Assembly: GCA_002433075.1 (NCBI GenBank)
Contig: DJHM01000032.1
Location: forward strand, 84,506 to 115,181
DNA from: Latescibacteria bacterium UBA6620
GTDB taxonomy: Bacteria > Latescibacterota > UBA2968
Direction of reading: 5' to 3'
Length of the DNA stretch: 30,676 bases
The notes beneath the pieces are model-generated. The model was not told the origin of the DNA and did not search any database. It saw nothing but the letters and a program-made list of their open reading frames with translations. Position 1 is the stretch's first letter; every line of letters begins with the position of its first letter. Below, piece by piece: positions 21,676 through 29,901 of the stretch. A program made the position numbers and the translations under genes.

Positions 21676-24600
21676 CTACGGATCCATCGCTGGAACCTCG
21701 CGCACACATCGTACGCCCCACACGTCACCGGTGCTGGTGATCGGAGGTCTCCCTCGATCGGCCGCTCTGAGGGAGCTACTCTCACTCTTCCAGCTCCCAC
21801 CTCTCGCAGTCTTGACGGTGGTGCCGCTGCTGGGGCCGGTGGGATTGCTCGACGGGCTCTGTTCGTAATAGTCCGACTCGTACCAATCCTGCGTCCACTC
21901 CCACACATTCCCTGTCATATCGAACGCCCCGTAGGGACTTCGGCCATCCTTCACCGAACCCACGTCGGAGCGACCTGTCGTATTGAAGATCGCCAGACTC
22001 AACGACGGATCCGTTTCACCCCACGGATACGTCCGCCCGCGGGGTCCTCGTGCCGCTTTCTCCCATTCCGCCTCGGTCGGAAGCCGGCCGCCCGTCCACG
22101 CACAATACTCGAAGGCCCCATACCACGAAATCTCGATCGCAGGCTTATCCTCCACTGCGGCCGAAACCGCACTGAACGTGTCCCCGACCTGCCGGATCTC
22201 GGTGTCCGGGTCGGGAAGATCGATCAGCAGGTTTCCGTTCCCGTCTTCCATGCTTCCGTGCGCCGTCAGGAATTCCGCGTAGGCCTCGTTCGTCACCTCG
22301 AACCGGTCGATGTAGTAGGTGTCCAGGAACACCGTATGGACCGGCTGCTCGTCACTCGACGACGTCGCTCCCATCGTAAACTCCCCTTCAGGCACCTTGA
22401 CCATCTCGACCTCTCTGCCCGAAGGGTTCTCAAACTGTCTGACGATCGTCATCGGTCGTTCGATCGGTTCGTCCCCTTCCGCGAACTCGACCAGGAACCG
22501 ATGGGTTTCGGTATTTGCCACGTCGTTGAGGCTGAAGCCCTGCTTCGAATCGAACACCGCGAAATCTTCTCCGTCATTGCTGCTCGGCGCGTGACGATCC
22601 CAGTTGAGGAACACCGACCCCTCATCCACAACGCCCACCCACGTATCCTGCTCGGCCTCATCCGTCATCCCGACCCACGTGCTCGCACGGGCCTCTCGCG
22701 CAGCCGCCTCCGCGAACCCGGATTCCTCTTCCGTCGAAATAACAGCCAGGTAGCCGCCCAACTCTTCCGCTTTCGATTTGCTGTCACGCCAGGTTGTGCT
22801 CTCTTCCGACAGGTAATACGAATGCCCGTTGAGCGTCCCGTGGAACGTGAAACCGAGAATATTCATTCCTGTCGGCGGATCGACCGACAGCGTGATCCGG
22901 ACCGTCGCGTCCCCTCCGTTCGAACTCACCTCGATGAAGGCCTCGAACACGTCGCCATCGAGGTTGCTCGTCGAGGTGTTCATCGACAGTTCGACTTCAC
23001 CCTCCCCAGCGATCCGGGTGGTGTCGGCCGTGCTCGCATCCGATGTTGTAATGTCCAGCCACGATACCTCTTCGGTCACCGTCCAAGTCAGCAGTTCCGT
23101 CCCCAGATTCTGAAGATCGATCGTCGCCGAAGTCGAACCTTCCACCGCTAGGTTCAGAGTCGACAGCTGCAGCTCCGGCGGCGTCGGCGGCGGAGGTTGG
23201 GTCCCCGCCGTGGCCGGCAGAATCAGCTCGAATCCGAGCACATAGGGTGCGAGCGCCGAGTCCCACCGGTAGAGGAGCAAAGAAGCAACCGTATCGCCAT
23301 CCGGAGTCTCCGTCAGCTGATCGCCATATGCGCGCGTCACGAGCGTCACCAACGCCTCCGACGTGAGCGTATCGACCTCCGATGTCGTCGGATCGTCCGT
23401 CCAGTCGAACAATCGCCGATTACCCGCCACCAGACCGGGAATCGTGCTGTTTAGCGTATCCAGACTGCCAATTGAGATCATGCCGGACGCCCCTGGGGTC
23501 ACGTCGTTCATCGCGCGCGCCAGCTGCGACAGCGTCTCCTCGTACGTGTCCACCGACCACGACACGTTAGCGAAATCGCCTGCGAGGAAATCGGACATCT
23601 CGACCAGCCCGGGCGCCACCGTCAGACCACTGTCCGCGCTCTCCGTCAGGGACAGCAGCGACAACTCGATCGCCACGATCTCGAACGTGAACTCCGAGCC
23701 CGCGAAAACGCCCGTTCTCTCCTCCACCACTAAACTCGCCGGTTTGGCCGCGGCCTCCGGGTTCAAACTCGACGTATCCGGCAGACCCGCGACGATGGCC
23801 GCCGGATAGGTCCCCGTCGTGTCTTCCACCACCACGACAATCGAGCCGTTCAGGACTGTCGCGCTCACTGTAAGATTCGGAATGGCGGCTCCGGCACCGT
23901 CCTTCACCACAACCTCGATATCCCGTTCCAGTTGATCCGACGTCAGCGTGACCAGACCCGATGCGTTGGTCACCCCCTGCTCCAGGCTCGAGTAGTCCAG
24001 CGTATCCGCCAGCGCAACCGTGCTCACCGGCTCGGGTAGCGGCAACGGAGGTGGCGGTTGTGTGCCGGATTCCGCCGGCAGGATCAGTTCGAATGCCCGA
24101 TCGTGGGGCGCCAGCGACGAACTCCACTGGTGGACGAGAAGGTAGGCTTCCGTGCTGTCATCCAGGGCGACCGTCACCTGATCTCCGTATCCCCTCGCCA
24201 GCAACGTATCGACCGTAGCCGTGTCGATCGAATCTTCCCCGGCCGGCGTCCACTTGAACAACCTGCGGTCCGCCGCCATCAGCCCCTTGAGCGTGCTCCC
24301 CAGCGTATCTCGCAACCCGACCGAGATCACCGCCGACCCGCCCTCGATCGTCGCGTCCATCACCCGCACGAGATCGATCGCGGGGCCCTTGTAGGTATCC
24401 ACCGCCCAGGACACATCCTCGATTTCGGCGATCGTGAAACCGACCAGCTCCGTCACGCCATCCCCCATTTCGAGATTCGCTGCCGCACTTTCCTCGACCG
24501 TATTGACCGTCATCTCGATCTCGATCGTGCCCGATTCCGCCGTCGCAAACGCCTCCGGCACGCCCTGCACGACCGTCGGCTCAAACAAGCCCAACGTGTC

Positions 24601-25116
24601 CTCCAGAACCACCAGAAGGGTCCCGTTCAGGACCACGCCCCGCACCATGAAACTGTCAACCGGACTCGCGTCAATTCCGGTAACCGTGACCTCGATCGAC
24701 CTTGCCAATTCCGTCGACTCGAGCGTGGCAAGCCCCTGATCGTCCGTCACAACTGCGGCGAGGACCTCGTAATTAGCCGTATCCGCCAGCACCACGGACA
24801 GAATGGGCTCGGGAAACCCGGGTTCAGGATCGGGCGGCTCGACCGTCTGGCCGAACTGCGTTGCGAACACCAGGAAATCCGCGAAATCGATCGCCCCGTC
24901 GCCACTCAGGTCGAACCGGGCGTCCGTCGTCCCGAACGCCGTGGCGAACAGCAGGAAATCGCCAAAATTCACCTCCAGATCGCCGTTAAAATCCGCCGAC
25001 GGTGTGGATGTCGCCTGAAGGGCCTGGACGGAGGGCTGGGTGTAGAGACTGACGAAACAGAGAAGCGCCAGAAACGGGACAATCATTATCGCACGGGGGC
25101 GATCGGAACGGATCAT
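21676..25116 (-). CDS. Secreted modular protein: dockerin-like repeats, BACON-like, C-type lectin-like and FGE-sulfatase-like domains
   Basis: A 1146-residue secreted protein. Residues 1-32 are a signal peptide. Residues 41-91 carry two EF-hand/dockerin-like calcium repeats (DFNGDLEVNFGDFLLFA and FDLSGDGAIDFADFLVFA). Residues 105-360 and 363-648 are a tandem duplication of one roughly 260-residue unit, each starting VLADT/ALADT and ending FELILPA, joined by Pro-rich linkers (SGTQPPPPLPLPEP). Residues 650-750 look BACON-like (LSTLNLAVEGSTSATIDL). Residues 757-875 form a C-type lectin-like domain (STWVGMTDEAEQDTW). Residues 905-1140 are an FGE-sulfatase-like domain (GGRLPTEAEWEKAARG, FDMTGNVWEWTQDW). 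The two catalytic cysteines of true FGE are absent (GGSWKSESSSLRAADRG), so this domain is probably structural or binding. GGAG lies seven bases before the ATG. Likely a cell-surface or extracellular binding protein. Confidence 0.85.
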   Translation of the reverse strand: MIRSDRPRAIMIVPFLALLCFVSLYTQPSVQALQATSTPSADFNGDLEVNFGDFLLFATAFGTTDARFDLSGDGAIDFADFLVFATQFGQTVEPPDPEPGFPEPILSVVLADTANYEVLAAVVTDDQGLATLESTELARSIEVTVTGIDASPVDSFMVRGVVLNGTLLVVLEDTLGLFEPTVVQGVPEAFATAESGTIEIEMTVNTVEESAAANLEMGDGVTELVGFTIAEIEDVSWAVDTYKGPAIDLVRVMDATIEGGSAVISVGLRDTLGSTLKGLMAADRRLFKWTPAGEDSIDTATVDTLLARGYGDQVTVALDDSTEAYLLVHQWSSSLAPHDRAFELILPAESGTQPPPPLPLPEPVSTVALADTLDYSSLEQGVTNASGLVTLTSDQLERDIEVVVKDGAGAAIPNLTVSATVLNGSIVVVVEDTTGTYPAAIVAGLPDTSSLNPEAAAKPASLVVEERTGVFAGSEFTFEIVAIELSLLSLTESADSGLTVAPGLVEMSDFLAGDFANVSWSVDTYEETLSQLARAMNDVTPGASGMISIGSLDTLNSTIPGLVAGNRRLFDWTDDPTTSEVDTLTSEALVTLVTRAYGDQLTETPDGDTVASLLLYRWDSALAPYVLGFELILPATAGTQPPPPTPPELQLSTLNLAVEGSTSATIDLQNLGTELLTWTVTEEVSWLDITTSDASTADTTRIAGEGEVELSMNTSTSNLDGDVFEAFIEVSSNGGDATVRITLSVDPPTGMNILGFTFHGTLNGHSYYLSEESTTWRDSKSKAEELGGYLAVISTEEESGFAEAAAREARASTWVGMTDEAEQDTWVGVVDEGSVFLNWDRHAPSSNDGEDFAVFDSKQGFSLNDVANTETHRFLVEFAEGDEPIERPMTIVRQFENPSGREVEMVKVPEGEFTMGATSSSDEQPVHTVFLDTYYIDRFEVTNEAYAEFLTAHGSMEDGNGNLLIDLPDPDTEIRQVGDTFSAVSAAVEDKPAIEISWYGAFEYCAWTGGRLPTEAEWEKAARGPRGRTYPWGETDPSLSLAIFNTTGRSDVGSVKDGRSPYGAFDMTGNVWEWTQDWYESDYYEQSPSSNPTGPSSGTTVKTARGGSWKSESSSLRAADRGRPPITSTGDVWGVRCVREVPAMDP

Positions 25117-25175
25117 TGATCTTCTCCAGCAGCCCGGCTCGGAGCGTTACGAACGATAGGCACCATAGTAATGGT

Positions 25176-25205
25176 AGTATAAAGAGGCGCTCCGGGTCGG
25201 ATCAA
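25176..25205 (-). promoter_or_regulatory. Possible promoter of the modular secreted protein
   Basis: On the minus strand TTGATC (25205-25200) and TATACT (25181-25176) are 18 bp apart, giving a leader of about 50 nt before the ATG at 25116. The stretch is locally AT-rich. Confidence 0.4.
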
Positions 25206-25301
25206 AGAAGCATTTAAGTATACCCGATCGGAGCGGCGTCTGCTTCCTGTCCGGGAGGCCTGGAGGGCAGGGCGCCCGCAGGGGTTCCACTCACCGGGAT
25301 T

Positions 25302-26423
25302 TCAGGCTTTCCCCTCCGCCGCAACGACCTCCTTCATCCCGTCCCACTCACTCCAGGGGTCGCAGAGCCGTTCGATCGCCACTTTCCACGGGTCGTATCC
25401 CTCTGGATAGGCCAGAAACTCCCCTTCCCAGCCCCGATCTGGATGGTCACTGTCTCCCCTGACCGGAACGCCATCCGGTCGATGCCGACGCAACCTGAAG
25501 TAGGCGCTGATCCTCGGATCGGCGCCTGCATCGTTGCGCGTTGCGCTATGCGGCACCCCGTGCAGGGCGATCCAGGTGTCCCCTTCCTCGACCAGCAGGG
25601 GCGTGGGCTCCAACCACATCGCCCCGTCCGGGGTGTAACGCGCGTTCGCCTTGAAGGGTTCCGCGATCGCGGCCGGCAGGTAGTTCAGCCCGACCCGATC
25701 TCCGACCTGCCGAAGACGGGGCCACCCGTAGCCTTCCGGACCGATCACACCCCCCTTCTCCCGCTGCTGACGGATGAACGCCGCCGTATGATGGTGCGCG
25801 CCTTTCAGGACCGCGAAGTTGCCGTAGCCGAACACAGACTGATCGCTCAGCGCGACCCCCACGAAAGTCGTGAAGCTGCCGAGAGACAAAGTGCACGCGG
25901 GATCCTGGAAAAACGGCGTCCCATTGGTTCCGATCACCTTCGCACTGCGATCGCCGAAGTGGGGCGTTCCCGGCACGTGCCAGTCGTCCACTTCATCTGG
26001 GCGCTGCGGGATCGGGCCCGTCCACTGACCGTCCAGATGGAGGTAGCAGCCGTGCCAGGGCACATCACGATCTGCGACACCGTGGATGCCGATGTCGTCC
26101 GACGACTCGACCGGATACAGGACCGGCGAAAATCCGTGGGTCGGTGGATCGAACGGCCCCATCGTGCTTTGGAGGATCTTCGACATTGCCGTCTTGTTGA
26201 TCAGGTCCGTGATCTCCGTCTCGGCCCCCATAAACCGGTTCCGTCTCTCCGGCGCTTCCATCGTCCCGTTAAGGATCTTTCCCGCCGTGATGTTAGCCAG
26301 TCTCCTGGCACGGTGGGTCATCTCTTTCGGCACGACGCCTTTCAAGACCACGAACCCGTCGCGATAGAGCGTGCGCTTTTGCGCGTCCGTCAGTTCCTCA
26401 GGACCCTCAGCGATGTCGTTCAT
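25302..26423 (-). CDS. Phytanoyl-CoA dioxygenase (PhyH) family protein 4
   Basis: A 373-residue PhyH-family oxygenase, started at ATG 26423 because GGAGG lies eight bases upstream; an earlier in-frame start at 26492 has no such support. The visible parts are 'LTDAQKRTLYRDGFVVLKGV' (11-30), the iron motif His129-x-Asp131 in CYLHLDGQW, an AVLKGAHHH turn equivalent to the PGSH element, the distal His292 in HGVPHSATRN and Arg304. The triad is complete and activity is likely. It is the longest of the four PhyH proteins, with an insertion after the iron motif (IPQRPDEVDDWHVPG). It lies 185 bp upstream of the modular-protein gene on the same strand, but that gene seems to have its own promoter. Substrate unknown. 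Confidence 0.86.
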   Translation of the reverse strand: MNDIAEGPEELTDAQKRTLYRDGFVVLKGVVPKEMTHRARRLANITAGKILNGTMEAPERRNRFMGAETEITDLINKTAMSKILQSTMGPFDPPTHGFSPVLYPVESSDDIGIHGVADRDVPWHGCYLHLDGQWTGPIPQRPDEVDDWHVPGTPHFGDRSAKVIGTNGTPFFQDPACTLSLGSFTTFVGVALSDQSVFGYGNFAVLKGAHHHTAAFIRQQREKGGVIGPEGYGWPRLRQVGDRVGLNYLPAAIAEPFKANARYTPDGAMWLEPTPLLVEEGDTWIALHGVPHSATRNDAGADPRISAYFRLRRHRPDGVPVRGDSDHPDRGWEGEFLAYPEGYDPWKVAIERLCDPWSEWDGMKEVVAAEGKA

Positions 26424-26750
26424 CCACCAAACCTCCATAACGACAGACCCGAACTTCTCCTCGTGCGCCCCACCGGTCCGCACCCCCCCCACCTGGCGCC
26501 GTGGGACGGGTTCTATGTCCTGCTACCAAGAGCAAAAAAACATTAGAGCGACGCGATCGGCAACCATTCCACTTCCCGTTTGTAAAGGACATCATTTCCA
26601 GTACACCATCGCCCGAACACCAACGAGCGACTGGAAGAAATCTTACGCCAGTTTTAAACGGGTTGAAACAGGGTTTCAGGTATGTTCACGTGTCACACAC
26701 CAGAGCCCCTGATTGCCTGGGATTCTGTATCTCGAATGATGGTACGGCGT
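26424..26750. other. Intergenic stretch without a supported gene
   Basis: I see no convincing coding frame, hairpin or repeat in this stretch. It lies between the PhyH 4 start and the promoter of the small membrane-anchor gene. The part from 26520 to 26700 is AT-richer than its surroundings and may hold the PhyH 4 promoter. Confidence 0.4.
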
Positions 26751-26778
26751 TTGCAGATCAGCCTGAAGTGGTTATCAT
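26751..26778 (+). promoter_or_regulatory. Promoter of the small membrane-anchor gene
   Basis: TTGCAG (26751-26756) and TATCAT (26773-26778), 16 bp apart. The predicted start site is about 20 nt before the ATG at 26805, leaving room for the Shine-Dalgarno AAAGGGA. Confidence 0.5.
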
Positions 26779-26804
26779 TGACCATCACCAAAAGGGACAA
26801 GACA

Positions 26805-27002
26805 ATGCCAGAGGATTTCAGTACCCGCGACGTACTGGGCCAGGTCGATGCGCGGTTGAACAATATGGAGCAGGACCTAAGGGCCTTCAGTTCCGAGTTC
26901 GGCAACGTCCGCTCCGGCCTCTCCGCGTTGACACGTTGGGGGTTGGGGATGATGTTTGCCAGTTGGATGACCGTCATCGCCTCCATCTGGCTCAAGTCGT
27001 AA
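26805..27002 (+). CDS. Small coiled-coil protein with a C-terminal membrane anchor
   Basis: A 65-residue protein. Residues 5-42 form an amphipathic, heptad-like helix (VLGQVDARLNNMEQDLRAF). Residues 45-63 form one hydrophobic span (WGLGMMFASWMTVIASIWL), ending in a positively charged LKS. This is the layout of a tail-anchored coiled-coil protein, inserted in the inner membrane with the coil in the cytoplasm. Similar short 'coil plus anchor' proteins are common in phages and uncultured bacteria, without a settled role. AAAGGGA lies upstream of the ATG, and promoter and terminator are both visible, which supports a real gene. An earlier in-frame start at 26682 would add 41 residues lacking such support. 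Function unknown. Confidence 0.7.
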   Translation: MPEDFSTRDVLGQVDARLNNMEQDLRAFSSEFGNVRSGLSALTRWGLGMMFASWMTVIASIWLKS

Positions 27003-27034
27003 CCGACGTTCCTGCCCGGAGCGGCGTCAGTTCG

Positions 27035-27061
27035 AGCCCCTCGGCTTCGCTCGGGATAAAC
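27035..27061. repeat. Second, diverged copy of the CCCTTCGACT phrase repeat
   Basis: GCCCCTCGGCTTCGCTCGGG followed by ATAAACT. It aligns with the minus-strand reading of 13299-13324 with most positions kept, including CGCTC and GG. It lies just after the small membrane-anchor gene. Confidence 0.4.
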
Positions 27062-27143
27062 TCCGTCGAGAACACGCCCATCGAAAATCCCCGTTCGAAG
27101 TAACTACAAACCAGCCAGGTCATCGATCAGTACCCAAAAGAGA

Positions 27144-27176
27144 AGCCCCCGCCAGCCTACGCCAGCGGGGGCTCTT
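27144..27176. terminator. Bidirectional terminator between convergent genes
   Basis: AGCCCCCGC (27144-27152) pairs perfectly with GCGGGGGCT (27165-27173) around a 12-base loop. On the plus strand CTTGTTTCT follows; on the minus strand TCTCTTTT follows. It serves the small membrane-anchor gene and the lipoprotein gene. Confidence 0.8.
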
Positions 27177-27196
27177 GTTTCTAGTCGGTGATGAGA

Positions 27197-28078
27197 CTAC
27201 CTGCTGTCTTTCCCAGTCTGGACGAACCGGACACACTGTCCCTGGTTTCTGAAGCCGTAGTCCTGCCAACCGCCCTTCTTGCAATCCGCCTTTGTTTCGG
27301 GATCTGTCGGTGGCTCGGGCTCCGGCGTGGAGACGACGAGATCGCTAAAAGTAGTTCCTTCAGCGCTGTTCCCGAAGAAGATGTGACCGTTCGTCCCGTC
27401 GAGGACACTCGCGATAGCGGACAAAGAGAAGGTCTGACTGGCTCCCGTAACGCCTACGATGGAGAGGGTCACATCGTCGCCGCTCTTCTCGATACGGAAT
27501 GTCGTTCCCGTGGGATCGTATGAACCGATCTCATCGAAGACGCTTGTACCGGAAGTGATCCCTGTGTGGTGAGAGGCGTGGACACCTTTCCAGCTGCCAG
27601 TGTTGTTGTGAATCCGCAAGTAAATTGAGTTCGTGGGCTCGTCGAAATGACTTGGGTTAGCCTCGCCAGCACCGAAGCCAAAATAGATGAGATCTTTGCT
27701 CTGGGTAAGGTCGGTCTCAGTGACGGTCAATTCGGCAATGAAGTCCGTGGCTTCAAACCCGCCTGATACGGTCTTGATCATAGGTCGATCGACAGGCCTT
27801 CCATCCCATCCGTTGTAGCCCATCGTCGATGAGACCCGAGTGAGACCAAGCGCGGTGTCGTAGGCGTAGTCACCATCGATCGTCCCAAGATGAGGGCTGG
27901 CTGGATCCGTGAAGTCTGTGTCGGTGTCAGCAGCAGCCCCATCCCCTGCGTGCTTCGTAAGGGTGCGAACGGATTCAGCAAACGGGGCTTCTACATCACC
28001 TGGACTGCTTGTCGTAAGGCGATCCCCCTGACAAGCGGTAAGGAACAAACCCAGAACAGCGATAGTCAGCTTCTTCAT
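27197..28078 (-). CDS. Lipoprotein with a jelly-roll-like domain and a cysteine-pair C-terminal tail
   Basis: A 293-residue predicted lipoprotein. The signal peptide ends in a lipobox, LTAC, with Cys16 as the lipidation site. A low-complexity acidic stretch (GDGAAADTDTDF) follows, then a beta-rich domain of about 170 residues (FIAELTVTETD, LIYFGFGAGEANPS, SIYLRIHNNTGSW). This domain looks like a concanavalin-type jelly roll. A Pro/Glu linker (STPEPEPPTDPETK) leads to the C-terminal CKKGGWQDYGFRNQGQC motif. That motif is a short two-Cys module found at the ends of many secreted bacterial proteins, by my recollection. GGAG lies eight bases before the ATG. It is probably anchored on the outside and may bind glycans or the cell surface. 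The exact role is unknown. Confidence 0.75.
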   Translation of the reverse strand: MKKLTIAVLGLFLTACQGDRLTTSSPGDVEAPFAESVRTLTKHAGDGAAADTDTDFTDPASPHLGTIDGDYAYDTALGLTRVSSTMGYNGWDGRPVDRPMIKTVSGGFEATDFIAELTVTETDLTQSKDLIYFGFGAGEANPSHFDEPTNSIYLRIHNNTGSWKGVHASHHTGITSGTSVFDEIGSYDPTGTTFRIEKSGDDVTLSIVGVTGASQTFSLSAIASVLDGTNGHIFFGNSAEGTTFSDLVVSTPEPEPPTDPETKADCKKGGWQDYGFRNQGQCVRFVQTGKDSR

Positions 28079-28250
28079 TTTCGGTTCTCCAAAGGATTGG
28101 TAAGTGTACGGTCGTGACTGACGAAAACTCGCTCTGACCCTCCCCTATCTTGACGGTGAGTCCGTGCCCCCGAACGAACATTCCAAAATGTCCCGGCAAC
28201 CACCTGTGGACATTCCTGACGAAAAACGAACAACAGCTACTCCCCTGAAC

Positions 28251-28288
28251 GACAAGACCGCCCTGCCATTTGGCAGCGCGGTCTTGTC
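28251..28288. repeat. Strong nested hairpin
   Basis: The outer 11-bp stem is GACAAGACCGC with GCGGTCTTGTC. The inner stem is CTGCC with GGCAG around ATTT. No T-run follows on either strand, so it may be a palindromic element or a terminator of unusual form. Confidence 0.6.
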
Positions 28289-28586
28289 CCGTTTGACTTG
28301 CCCCGACCAGGCCAGTCAAACCAGGACCGCTGATTGTCACGTGAACAATCGTGACCCTTCACAAGGAGATTCCCGGGAAATCCCACAGGCACGGGAATAT
28401 TTGTTTATCGAGGCCTGAACGTCAAGCCACAACCGCAGAAGATCGTGCCTTTTGCGAACAACGTTCCTCAGATGCGCCAAGAAACCTTTCTGCTCTCAGC
28501 GATCTTCCTACACGACGATTACAAGCGTCGCCACTCCGCTATCTCAAGCCTCCCGGACGTGTATCCCATCCGTGATCGTCTCTCGC
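28289..28586. other. Gene-free stretch next to a possible sequence-origin boundary
   Basis: No gene is supported. After this stretch, codon choice and gene types change (see findings). A short inverted repeat, GATTGT/ACAATC, lies near 28332-28350. I see no tRNA or transposase that would explain an insertion. Confidence 0.4.
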
Positions 28587-29879
28587 TCAGGCAGCGGCGG
28601 AAGGCTCGCGAACAAGCCGCATCCCGGGGATGGCGAAACGGAACGCGAGCGGCCAGAAATTGCGATAGCTCACTCGAATGTGCTGGGTGGGTGTCGCCCA
28701 ACTCCCTCCCTTCAGCACCATCTTGTTGCTCATGAACTTGCCGTTGTACTCTCCCAGGGTGCCCGCCAGCGGCCGGTATCCTGGATAAGGCACGTAGGGA
28801 CTGGCCGTCCACTCCCAGACGTCGCCATACAGCTGATCCACCGGCCCCTGCGTTCCTTGCGCCACTCGCGGATGCAGAACCTGGTCTGCAGCGAAGTTGC
28901 CATGGCAGCTCTGTGCCGCTGCCGCATGCTCCCACTCCTGTTCCGTGGGAAGCCGACACCCGGCCCAGCGCGCGTAGGCATCCGCCTCGTAGTAGCTCAC
29001 GTGCACCACGGGGACCTCCCGGTCCAGCGGCGCCAACCCTCCAAGGAGGTACTCCTGATCCATTTCGCGCCAGTATAGGGGCCCCGTAACGCCCGCCTCG
29101 CGCATCCAGGACCAGCCGTCCGACAACCACAGCCGGGCATCTTCATAACCTCCGGCTCGCACGAACTCAGCGTACTCGGCGTTGGTTACAAGACGATTGG
29201 CTAGTGCATATCCAGGCAGCAACACTCTGTGCCGGGGCGCCTCGTTGTCGAAGTAGAACCCATCGCCCGTGGCCCCGATCTGGACTTCACCAGCGGGAAA
29301 GGTCACGAAGTCGAGGGGTGGTGCGCTACCCACCGTCCTGACCAGGTCGGTCCGATACGGTGGGTGCAGCGGGTTGTTACCCAGGTTGAACTTCAAGTCG
29401 GTGACGATGAGCTCCTGGTGCTGCTGCTCGTGATGCAGACCCAGCTCCAAACGCCTCTCGAGCTCGGGGGCCCGGCCGGCATCTCGCTGCAGCAAAGCGG
29501 CCATTGCTTCGTCGACCCACGCCCGGTAGTCCATCACCTCTGCCACCGTGGGGCGTGAAAGGCGGCCCCGCTGTGATCGCGGAAACGGCTGAGAGACGCC
29601 GTTGTAATAGGAGTTGAACAGATATTCGAACTGCGGATGAAAAGGGCGATAGTCGGGCAGGTAGGGCTTGAGCAGAAACGTGTCGAAGAACCAGCTGGTA
29701 TGCGCGAGGTGCCACTTTGGTGGGCTCGCGTCCGCCATGGGCTGCACCCCATAGTCCTCGACGGCCAGCGGCTCGCACAGACTCTCACTGTATGCTCTCA
29801 ACGCCTGGTAACGCCGCAGCCAATGCTGGGCAGCTTGATTCTGGGGCTCGATATCAACCTCACGTCCGGGGGGGCGCAA
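28587..29879 (-). CDS. egtB: Ergothioneine biosynthesis protein EgtB
   Basis: A 430-residue iron-dependent sulfoxide synthase that joins hercynine to cysteine or gamma-glutamylcysteine in ergothioneine synthesis. The N-terminal DinB-like domain holds the three iron His: His60 in WHLAHTSWFF, and His150 and His154 in LHHEQQHQEL. The C-terminal FGE-like domain shows GCRLPTEQEWEHAAAA, YGDVWEWTASPYVPYPGYRP and GKFMSNKMVLKGGSWATP. Length and order are typical. The start is TTG at 29879; a TAA just upstream in frame excludes longer starts. It lies 22 nt after the SCO gene in the same direction, so it belongs to the cyoE-SCO-egtB transcript. EgtD was not seen in the window. Confidence 0.93.
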   Translation of the reverse strand: MRPPGREVDIEPQNQAAQHWLRRYQALRAYSESLCEPLAVEDYGVQPMADASPPKWHLAHTSWFFDTFLLKPYLPDYRPFHPQFEYLFNSYYNGVSQPFPRSQRGRLSRPTVAEVMDYRAWVDEAMAALLQRDAGRAPELERRLELGLHHEQQHQELIVTDLKFNLGNNPLHPPYRTDLVRTVGSAPPLDFVTFPAGEVQIGATGDGFYFDNEAPRHRVLLPGYALANRLVTNAEYAEFVRAGGYEDARLWLSDGWSWMREAGVTGPLYWREMDQEYLLGGLAPLDREVPVVHVSYYEADAYARWAGCRLPTEQEWEHAAAAQSCHGNFAADQVLHPRVAQGTQGPVDQLYGDVWEWTASPYVPYPGYRPLAGTLGEYNGKFMSNKMVLKGGSWATPTQHIRVSYRNFWPLAFRFAIPGMRLVREPSAAA

Positions 29880-29901
29880 ACCTTAAACGATTACTCCAAG
29901 T

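Noticed and set aside
21676..22400. FGE/C-type-lectin-fold C-terminus as a diversity-generating retroelement target
   Set aside because: This fold is the usual target of such elements, but no reverse transcriptase, template repeat or accessory gene is present in the window, and the C-terminal codons show no enriched adenine-rich variable stretch that I can see.
21637..25119. Long plus-strand open frames (504 and 353 codons) opposite the modular secreted protein
   Set aside because: Arg/His/Pro-rich translations without domain features; the minus-strand frame has a signal peptide and several recognisable domains.
1482..28355. The 11-mer ACAATCGTGAC shared by 1482-1492 and 28345-28355
   Set aside because: Many 11-mer matches are expected by chance in a 30-kb sequence, and the flanks do not match.
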